A stretch of 64,000 nucleotides of DNA from Gnetum montanum (Eukaryota > Streptophyta > Gnetopsida > Gnetales > Gnetaceae), in the NCBI GenBank assembly GCA_015680685.1, contig MNCI01015910.1, positions 851,065 to 915,064 on the forward strand, in the 5' to 3' direction. The translations under genes were made by a program, and so were the position numbers. Shown here piece after piece: positions 57,105-64,000 of the stretch (its first letter is position 1; every line of letters starts with the position of its first letter). The notes beneath the pieces were generated by a model. That model was not told the DNA's origin and did not search any database. It worked only from the letters and a program-made list of their open reading frames with translations.

Positions 57105-57182
57105 TGATATCGCGTACGCGATATCGCGGTTGCCGCGATATCACCTCTTCCCCTGCGATATCGCGTACACGATATCGCATCC
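57105..57182 (+). promoter_or_regulatory. GATATCGC palindrome cluster in E3 U3
   Basis: Five GATATC hexamers in 78 bp, mostly as the decamer GCGATATCGC or half of it, in alternating orientation with CGTACGCG / CGTACACG spacers, ending 13 bases before the TATA box. The position suggests an upstream activating region. Equivalent clusters: 20955-21040, 34345-34440 and, isolated, 54742-54815. Confidence 0.6.
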
Positions 57183-57194
57183 CGCCGCCATATC

Positions 57195-57202
57195 TATAAA
57201 TA
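57195..57202 (+). promoter_or_regulatory. E3 TATA box
   Basis: TATAAATA in ATATCTATAAATAAGAGG; conserved in the solo and E7 LTRs. Confidence 0.7.
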
Positions 57203-57449
57203 AGAGGTGGCACTCCCTTCATTTCCCAATCCTGGCTAGAAGTAGCGAAGCTCTGGCAGATTGATCACTCCAGAGTTAGAATTTTTCCCCATGTGCCCGC
57301 AGTAGGAGTCCTAGAGTGAACGGCTCTTTATTCGAGCAGCTTGTAACCTGAACCCAAGTTGTGTACGGCAATAAAGACGAACTTGTTTGGATAAACCTTG
57401 CAGCACGTGGTTTCATTTATTGCTTTATTTCCTGCTTTCCTAGTGCGTT

Positions 57450-57790
57450 CAAGTACGACTTGATTACGAGCGTCTACGGACGTGTACGGCTAGTCAAGGA
57501 ATCGGCTGCTTGACGCAATGCATGAGTACGACTCAATTACGAGCATTGGATGCTTGGTAACCCAGTAGCGTATTCCAGGATTCTGCGCTTGGTAACTCCC
57601 GGGTCTAATGTGTACGGCTAGTTGAGGAATCGGCTGCTCATTGCTAGGCTAGATCGTGTGATAAGTACGACTTAGTTACGAGCACCCACGGGTGTGTACG
57701 GCTGGCTAAGGAATCGGCTGCTTATCACACGTAGGCTAAATAGGTGCCTCAGTACGACCACTTCGAGCACTTGCGTTACGTGTGGCGATC
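57450..57790 (+). repeat. Repeated modules in E3 LTR R/U5
   Basis: Imperfect copies of AGTACGACT..TTACGAGC at 57451, 57527, 57664 and (decayed) 57751, and of GTGTACGGCT followed by AGGAATCGGCTGCT at 57482, 57609 and 57691. The solo LTR at 20938 has only the last copy, which accounts for most of the 240-bp length difference. Confidence 0.7.
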
Positions 57791-58150
57791 CCAGTAACGA
57801 TTAGCGTTTGGTAAGCTGCAGTTGCATAGTTCAGGGTGTGTCCGGTAAGTGGGAACGGATGCTGACGCTAGTTAATTTAGACTTAGATCTTAGTTAGAGT
57901 TAGTTTAGTTTTCTCAACCCTTTCTCCTGGTAGCATAGAAGATAAGCCAAAAATACCAAAAAAATCACATACCTCAGACTTGCTTAACCATACACCGTGA
58001 CACTTACAAGCAAGCCTGGGAAGACAACGAACGATTAACCCCAAGTGTTTCTTGTGGTGTTAAGGCATTTAGTCTGCGGAGTTCGACCGGATCGCGCGTG
58101 CACGCTCGTATTCGTATGGTTGAGTGTAGGGGTACCTCGCCACTCATCAT

Positions 58151-58168
58151 TGGCGCCGTTGCCGGGGA
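58151..58168 (+). other. E3 primer-binding site (tRNA-Asp)
   Basis: TGGCGCCGTTGCCGGGGA, exact complement of the 3' end of plant tRNA-Asp (..CCCCGGCAACGGCG plus CCA), the primer used by Athila and many Tat elements. Confidence 0.92.
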
Positions 58169-58295
58169 CTAAGTGTTTTTACGCCAATTGAACATAAGGG
58201 ATATCACTCACATCGTTGTGAGCCTAAAACGAACCTTAGGGTTAATCAGTTAATTCAGAACATAAATAACGGTGAAAATTAGCACACCATTAGAA

Positions 58296-60332
58296 ATGGC
58301 TTCTTCTCATGCAATCAACTCACCTAAGGACAATACAGGAGAAAGTCAGGATCATACGCATAACCGAAATCAACCATGTCCTCAACAATCCAAAGTCACA
58401 TATACTCATCCCGATGAGTATGTGCCGGATTTTACCTTTGTTTTCCATCAAGATGAGCAACTGCGGTGGAGAGACATGCAAGGTAACATCGTGTTACCCC
58501 CAGATCGATCCGCTCCCAACATGCTTTTCCGTGCCTTGGTACAGATTGGCATGCATGAGCTGTTCGCAGAATACGTTTTGGATGACCATGACACAAGGGA
58601 TTATCATCCCACAAATGCCCAACGTATTCGGGATGCAAGGCAGGAGAGCCAACATTCACTATTGAAGGGCAAGGTTCCCCACGTCATTAGTGAAATAGGA
58701 GAAGAGGAACCCCTCACGATGGGTTTCTTAGAAAATGATGTTCCTCCTCCTCACTCTAGTGAAGAGGTTAGGCATCAGGGCCTTAGATCAACGATACATA
58801 TTCCAGGCTCTGATCCCCGTGAGCACCAGCTGTTCACGGCAGGAACAATCACTCGCACTAATGACGGACTCGTTGATCGTCACAACGATCGGGGCCGAAG
58901 CAGCCGAAGAGAAGGCAAGAAACATCACCATGGTGATGGATCCCCTTCTTCTTCCCCTTCATCACATCATTCACCCTCTCCTTCCACATCTGGGCGCAGC
59001 CACCATGAGCATAACGCGGAAAGTAAAGGTAGAAGAGATGAAATGCCTCGACAAGAAGGTCGAGAGGAGTTAGGACAAGGACAAGGACGTAGGGAGAATA
59101 GGGAACCACAACGTAGACATCACAGACGTCATGAAAGAGATGATCATGACGAACCCCTATTCGCAACCCGAAGTATGCTTGACATTAGAGAGGCAGTTAG
59201 GATTCCCACAAGGCATTTGAAAGACAGTAGGATCAAGCGTTTGGATATAAATAATATCCCACGTTTTGAAGGGGGATACAACGCTGATCCTCAACATCAT
59301 TTACAGGCATTCCACGACGCCTGTGCCTTGCAGAACATAGACAATGAGTGGCAGAAACTCAAGTTGTTCCCAAGGACACTCACTAAAGAAGCGGAAAGCT
59401 GGTACCGGTCCTTAGAACCGGAAACCATCAGGAGGTGGAGTACGATGCTCGAATTGTTCAACAACAAATATCAAACGTACTCCAGAGTGTCTAACTTGCG
59501 TAAGCAGATCCAAGGCTGGAAACAAGGAGCTCATGAATCCTTGGATGCTGCCATGGCCCGTTACTACACATTGCTACATCGTTGCCCGGGCCATGGGTAC
59601 GCTAAGCGGGATCAACTTCGCCACCTCGTGGATGGGCTACGAAATGAAACGAGAAGAACTCTTGGGACTTACGCCCAAGGGAGACTCTCCCAATTAAGAG
59701 CCCATGAAGTTGAAGTTTTGTTGGAACAAGTAGCGCAAGAAGAGGGTGAGCTACGTAAAAGAGAAAGTGCGGAGGAATACAACCGCGATCCCTCCCTTCG
59801 CAAGAAGGGAGTGAAATTCTGTGATGAGGAGGATGAGTCACCACTCGAAGAGTTGGTGAACAGGAAAACCGTGCCGATCCAAAAGTTAACAACGGAGGTA
59901 TCGGCTAAGGTAGACCAAATGTGGGATTCCTTAGACTCACGAATAGAAACAGTTTTGAAAATTGTAGAGGAGTCTAAGGATGAGCAAAGTAGTGATAAAG
60001 GCAAAAACAAGCGGAGAAACTTTAACCCTGCACATAACAAGGGTAAGGGAAAAATCTCTAACTCCGATGAGGCTGAAAATTCTGATTCAGACAATGATGG
60101 TGGATGTGAGGTCTGCTACTATGACCATCCTAAGGGATGTTGTCCAATTATCTCACATCTGCAGGAGTCTGGGGTGTATGCATTAAATCCAAGACTTAAT
60201 CAACGGCAAACACCCCGAAGGTTACCTTATCCGCAAGGTAACCCAAGGCAGTTCCACCAACCCTTGACATATTATCCAAGTGGAACGCCTCCGCAGCCCA
60301 TTGGACAACACCAGCAGTGGCAATACCCATAG
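58296..60332 (+). CDS. gag: E3 Gag polyprotein
   Basis: 678 codons from the first ATG (58296), 147 bases after the LTR; an in-frame GTG at 58272 is less likely. Residues ~190-290 are a Ser/Arg/His/Glu-rich linker (SSPSSHHSPSPSTSGRSHH). The retrotransposon Gag domain is at ~320-440 (LTKEAESWYRSLEPETIRRW, KLFPRTL). The zinc knuckle CEVCYYDHPKGCC spans residues 604-616, C-x2-C-x3-H-x3-C, the Athila form. Gag forms the particle and binds RNA. The frame stops at TAG 60330-60332, but the same frame continues into protease past two more stops (60375, 60402), so the natural product was probably a Gag-Pol fusion and the present stop is a mutation. Confidence 0.9.
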   Translation: MASSHAINSPKDNTGESQDHTHNRNQPCPQQSKVTYTHPDEYVPDFTFVFHQDEQLRWRDMQGNIVLPPDRSAPNMLFRALVQIGMHELFAEYVLDDHDTRDYHPTNAQRIRDARQESQHSLLKGKVPHVISEIGEEEPLTMGFLENDVPPPHSSEEVRHQGLRSTIHIPGSDPREHQLFTAGTITRTNDGLVDRHNDRGRSSRREGKKHHHGDGSPSSSPSSHHSPSPSTSGRSHHEHNAESKGRRDEMPRQEGREELGQGQGRRENREPQRRHHRRHERDDHDEPLFATRSMLDIREAVRIPTRHLKDSRIKRLDINNIPRFEGGYNADPQHHLQAFHDACALQNIDNEWQKLKLFPRTLTKEAESWYRSLEPETIRRWSTMLELFNNKYQTYSRVSNLRKQIQGWKQGAHESLDAAMARYYTLLHRCPGHGYAKRDQLRHLVDGLRNETRRTLGTYAQGRLSQLRAHEVEVLLEQVAQEEGELRKRESAEEYNRDPSLRKKGVKFCDEEDESPLEELVNRKTVPIQKLTTEVSAKVDQMWDSLDSRIETVLKIVEESKDEQSSDKGKNKRRNFNPAHNKGKGKISNSDEAENSDSDNDGGCEVCYYDHPKGCCPIISHLQESGVYALNPRLNQRQTPRRLPYPQGNPRQFHQPLTYYPSGTPPQPIGQHQQWQYP

Positions 60333-60404
60333 TCATGGGGGATGCCACCGCCAATACATCAATACCCTTACCGGTAGCCTGATCCTTACGGTTACTATGT
60401 CTAA

Positions 60405-62663
60405 CAGCCGGTTCCTCCAGGTAACTTTACGGGTCACGTCGAACCTCCATGTTACTACCAAGTTCGGGAATTTTATCGGAATTTCCCTCCTTCGGGAAAC
60501 GTCCCATACCCACGATGTCCTCTGGGTTTAACCACATTTCTTGCACCCACGGCTGCCCCAACAAAACATAGAGTAAATCCCACTCAGCTGCGACAGCCCA
60601 ACACTGCGAGGGCCCCTAAACCTTCAACGGTTGGTTCTAACCATTGTTCACCAAGGAGACCCTTCCTTAGGACCAACAATCCAACTCAACCTTCACCCTT
60701 ACCAGCAGTCAGGCCTCCTAACGTCTCCACAGCTAACACAATTTCGGGAAATCTTCCAGAAGCAAAATCACGTCCAATGCACACAGTTATGTTAACACAT
60801 ACAGTAACTGACTGGATCAAAGTTGGTGACCTTCCAAAAAAATTATCGGATCCAGGAGTCCCCTTAGTTTACCTTCAAGTCGCTGGGAATGAACCCCATA
60901 AGGCTCTCCTTGATTCAGGTTCCGGGGTTAACTTAATCTCACAAAAATTATATAAGACCTGGAACCTGCCTCCACTCAAGAAGAGCAATGTTCGCCTTGA
61001 ACTGGCTGACCAGTCCATCACTGTTCCTCTGGGGCAGGTTGAAGACATCGTTACAACTGTCGGTGGGTGGTCATATCCAGCCGATTTCCTGGTAATCGAA
61101 ATAAATAATGATAAAGGGGATTTCCCAATTATCATGGGGAGGGCATGGCTAAACACAATCGACGCCCGCTTAGGCATTCGTAACCTTTCCCTAGAAATAT
61201 CCAAGACAAATACATTTGGGAAAATTGAGAAGAAAAGAGTTCCATGCATTGCATATAGTGACACAGGGTGTCATTGCGTGCAGAAATCATGGGCAGTGCG
61301 AAGTTTAACATTGCCTGCATGTAATCGGTGTGCACAGGACATTAATGTGCAAAAGTGCCTATATGCAACAGCCACACGACAAGAAGACACCCAGTGGCTG
61401 ATGGCTGATAAAGATAGTAAACCAACTACATGCATGGAACTAGCTAAGGGAATAACTAGTGCTTACCTTGAAAGTGCAGACATATTAGAGCAAGTTCGTT
61501 GCCAACTTCCAGCCCTTAACTCCGAAGACATTAATTGGGGGAAGTTGGAGATTCCTGAAGAGTTTAAACAGGAGCCCTTAGAGTTAAAACCGTTGCCCAC
61601 CGGTCTGGAATACGGGACCCTCGAAAATGGAAAATCGATGATCATCAACGCAAAGCTCGTACCCACGCAAAAAGAAAGTTTGCTAAGGGTGATAAATAAG
61701 TGGTCAGCTGCCTTTGCTTGGTCGTATCCTGAAATAACCAGAATAGACCCTCGAATATGCCAACATAGTATTTATACAGACCCTTCTATGAAACCTCGCA
61801 AACAACCCCAGAGGCGATTGAACTCGAAGTTAAAAAAAATTGTTAAAAAAGAACTAGAACAACTTCTCAAGGTCGGGTTCATTTACCCTATCGCTGACAG
61901 CGAATGGGTTAGCCCTCTTGTCATTGTTCCGAAAAAAGGGGGTAAATGGAGGGTATGTATAGATTTTAGGCTGTTAAATATGGCAACATTCAAAGACCAC
62001 TTCCCACTGCCATTTGTGGACCAAGTCTTAGATAGTATAGCAGGGCACCGCTACTACAGTTTTCTGGATGGATATAGAGGGTATAACCAAATACGCATTG
62101 CACCAGAAGACCAAGCCAAAACAACGTTCACCAGTCCTTGGGGAACGTTTGCATACAAACAAATGCCTTTTGGCTTATGTAATGCACCAGCCACGTTCCA
62201 ACACTTAGTTCTAAGTATCTTTCAACAACAAATAGGCAATGGAGTAGAAGTCTTCATGGACGACTTCTCCACCTATGGAACGAGCTTTGATCAAGCCCTC
62301 AACCGGTTGGAGCAAGTCCTAAAACAATGTGTTGAAACTAACCTTAAGCTCAACTGGCAAAAGAGCCATCTGATGATTCAAGAGGGCATCGTATTGGGGC
62401 ACAAAATTTCACAATCAGGAATCGAAGTTGACCCAGAAAAAATTAGAGTCATCCAAGGAATTACCCGACAATCGGAAATCGTTAAAGACGTAAGGTCATT
62501 CCTTGGACACACTGGCTACTACAGGAGGTTTATTGTAAACTTTTCCAAAGTTGCCAAGCCGTTGGTAGAATTAACAAAGAAAGATGCACCATTTGAATGG
62601 ACCAGGGAGTGTGAACAAGCATTCCAAGCCCTTAAACAGAGACTTGTGAAAACTCCCATTCTA
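60405..62663 (+). pseudogene. pol: E3 Pol: protease and reverse transcriptase
   Basis: Same frame as gag. A Pro/Thr-rich linker leads to protease with KALLDSGSGVNLISQKLYK (DSG at 60912-60920) and IIMGRAWLNTIDARLGI. A Cys-containing spacer of ~190 residues follows, then RT: LEQLLKVGFIYPIADSEW, GGKWRVCIDFRLLNMATF, YSFLDGYRGYNQI (first Asp), EVFMDDFSTYG (FMDD at 62253-62264) and SFLGHTGYYRRFI. Domain order and motifs are those of Athila. All catalytic residues of PR and RT are present. The stop TAA at 62664-62666 replaces what is probably a Gln codon; translation of the rest needs readthrough. Confidence 0.88.
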
Positions 62664-62666
62664 TAA

Positions 62667-63470
62667 GCACCCGGTTGGTCTAGACCATTCCACATAATGA
62701 CCGATGCATCCAATTATGCTTTAGGAGCTATACTGACACAATTAGATGATCAAAAACAACCTTATTACGTCCATTGTACCAGTAAAAGCATTACCGGTGC
62801 ACAACTTAACTACACAACCACAGAAAAAGAATTAATGGCTGTTGTGTTTGCACTGGATAAGTTTAGGCACTATGTATTGGGTTACAAAGTGTATATCCAT
62901 ACGGATCATACTGCAATTAGGTTCCTCATGAATAAGCCAACGGTTAGCCCACGTATCATACGTTGGCTGGTAATTCTTCAGGAGTTCGATCTCACTATTG
63001 TAGACTGCAAGGGCATCGAGAACGTCGTCGCCGATCACCTGTCTCGGTTGCGATGGGACAGCAAAGAGGACGAATACGCGGTATCTGATCATTTTCCTGA
63101 CGAAGCCCTCTTCGCTGGTATGATAAATAATCAACCTACGAATGTACATTGGTATAGCAGCATCCTCACCTGTCTTACTTCACAACAAATGCCACAGAAT
63201 TTAGACTTTAGGAAGAAACAACAGTTTCTTCATAACATCAAACACTTCATGGAAATTGGAGGACAACTTTATAAAGTGTGCTCTGATGGCCTAGTTCGAT
63301 GGTGTGTTCCTGATCAAGATCAGTTAAAAGTTCTCCAGGATGCTCATGAGGGCCCTTGTGGGGGACACTATGCGGGGAGACGAACGGCCACTAAAATCCT
63401 GCTTGCAGGATATTATTGGCCAACGCTATTTTGGGATGCCCATCATTTTGCTCAATCCTGTGAACGCTGC
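62667..63470 (+). pseudogene. pol: E3 RNase H and integrase zinc domain
   Basis: Continues in frame. RNase H: FHIMTDASNYALGAILTQLD, YTTTEKELMAVVFALDKF, YIHTDHTAIRFLM and ENVVADHLSRL, so Asp, Glu, Asp and the last Asp are all present. Then the H-x6-H..C-x2-C zinc domain: AHEGPCGGHYAGRR, GYYWPTLFWDAHHF, SCERC. It ends at TAG 63471-63473 directly after the second Cys, at a position where Gln is usual. There is no second RNase H, unlike E2. Confidence 0.85.
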
Positions 63471-63473
63471 TAG

Positions 63474-64000
63474 CGCGATGGGGGAATGACTGCTAGAATG
63501 GAGGGTCCACAACAATGGATTCAGCCTCTAGAACCCTTTGACATTTGGGGAATCGATTTCATGGGACCAATTACACCAATGTCCAACGGAAAAGCATACA
63601 TAATCGTTGCTGTTGATTACTTAACTAAATGGGCCGAAGCAGCCGTAGTAACCGATTGCACATCGTCTATAGCAGCCCGATTTGTACAGCAACAAATTGT
63701 TAACAGGTTTGGTGTGCCATGTGCACTTATTTCCGAAAATGGAACGCATTTTACAGGTGAAACCTTTAGGAAATTGATGCAATGCTTAGGGGTTGAGCAT
63801 AAACTGACCACACCTTATCATCCCCAAGCTAATGGCCAAGATGAAGTTACTAATAGGGAGATTACCAGAATATTAACATGAACAATTAGCAAATTTCAGC
63901 GTGACTGGAGCACGAAATTAAATGACGCTCTCTGGGTGTATCGTTCCACTTGGAAGCTCCCTACAGGATATTCTCCCTATGAGCTAGTGTACGGAAAACT
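63474..64000 (+). pseudogene. pol: E3 integrase core (runs off the window)
   Basis: WGIDFMGPITP (first Asp at 63555-63557), VDYLTKWAEAAVV, then LISENGTHFTGETF and PQANGQDEVTN. The second catalytic residue is Glu (GAA 63735-63737) where integrases have Asp; the Glu of DNGxxE is at 63843-63845, 35 residues later, so alignment is certain. The stop TGA 63879-63881 replaces a likely Arg codon. The frame then stays open to the edge (ALWVYRSTWKLPTGYSPYEL). Confidence 0.87.

Larger units (their letters stand above)
57078..58149 (+). repeat. E3 5' LTR
   Basis: 1072 bp, TGATGAGACGCG to CACTCATCA; the ends TGATG..CATCA are an inverted 5-mer. U3 is short (about 117 bp), GATATCGC-rich and CpG-rich. The R/U5 part has repeated modules at 57450-57790. 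The E4-nested solo LTR and the E7 LTR are relatives. Confidence 0.88.
57078..64000 (+). mobile_element. E3: Athila-like Ty3 retrotransposon, 5' 6.9 kb
   Basis: 5' LTR, tRNA-Asp primer site, gag, protease, RT, RNase H and integrase to the window edge; the 3' part (end of integrase, any env-like ORF, 3' LTR) is outside. FMDDFS in RT, the gag knuckle C-x2-C-x3-H-x3-C and the tRNA-Asp primer fit Athila. It is the youngest-looking element here: from 58296 to the edge a single frame is broken by six stops and no frameshift. The 5-bp flank before it is ACAGG. Confidence 0.93.

Noticed and set aside
58151-58168. tRNA-Asp fragment as a possible tRNA gene
   Set aside because: Only the 18-base complement of the tRNA 3' end is present, directly after an LTR; it is a primer-binding site.
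59669-60094. 141-codon minus-strand frame opposite E3 gag, and similar antisense frames at 60875-61264
   Set aside because: Shadows of the strongly supported gag and pol frames; no splice sites or promoter on that strand.

Overview
The window is a block of nested LTR retrotransposons with no recognisable single-copy host gene. Every coding trace I can name is retroelement gag, protease (PR), reverse transcriptase (RT), RNase H, integrase (INT) or an accessory ORF of such an element. The lineages point to a vascular plant with a large, slowly purged genome: Tat/Ogre-like Ty3 elements with two RNase H domains, an Athila-like Ty3 element primed by tRNA-Asp, and a chromodomain Ty3 element. A gymnosperm-type genome would fit, but the species cannot be fixed from this sequence. 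Most coding frames are decayed, largely by TAG/TAA/TGA where relatives carry Gln, Arg or Trp, as expected from deamination of methylated cytosines.

Left half. E0 is an old minus-strand Tat-like element. Its gag and protease pieces lie at 25.4-26.1 kb, 15.8-17.2 kb and 2.5-3.6 kb because two plus-strand elements landed in it. E1 (3643-15762, target duplication AATGA) keeps gag and protease but has no RT or integrase; it carries a ~190-bp satellite array instead. E4 (17216-25424, target duplication CAAAA) is a chromovirus that was itself hit twice: an Athila-like solo LTR (20938-21769) sits between its RT and RNase H, and a Tat-like solo LTR (22930-24076) sits in its integrase C-terminus. The first 1.2 kb holds the LTR and primer site of another minus-strand element that leaves the window on the left.

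Middle. The 28.1-29.3 kb stretch carries a decayed minus-strand coiled-coil ORF. It is followed by two tandem arrays (29.4-30.2 kb with ~190-bp units; 30.5-31.2 kb with ~41-bp units) and by E6, a plus-strand Tat-like LTR end plus gag (to 33.5 kb).

Right half. E6 gag is cut by E7, a minus-strand Athila-like element. Its 3' LTR is at 33550-34464 and it runs past the right edge. E7 received E2 (36807-53562, target duplication ACCCT), a 16.8-kb Tat/Ogre-like element, inside its accessory ORF. It also received E3 (57078 to beyond the edge) inside its gag zinc knuckle. E3 is the best preserved: one reading frame runs 5.7 kb with only nonsense changes.

The most unusual feature is in E2. Between protease and RT, where Ogre elements carry an intron, lies a 4.2-kb spacer holding an antisense gene with at least two phase-consistent GTAAG..AG introns. 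A second theme runs through the window: most of these families have amplified a private short, often palindromic word in the U3 promoter region, and some of them also internally.
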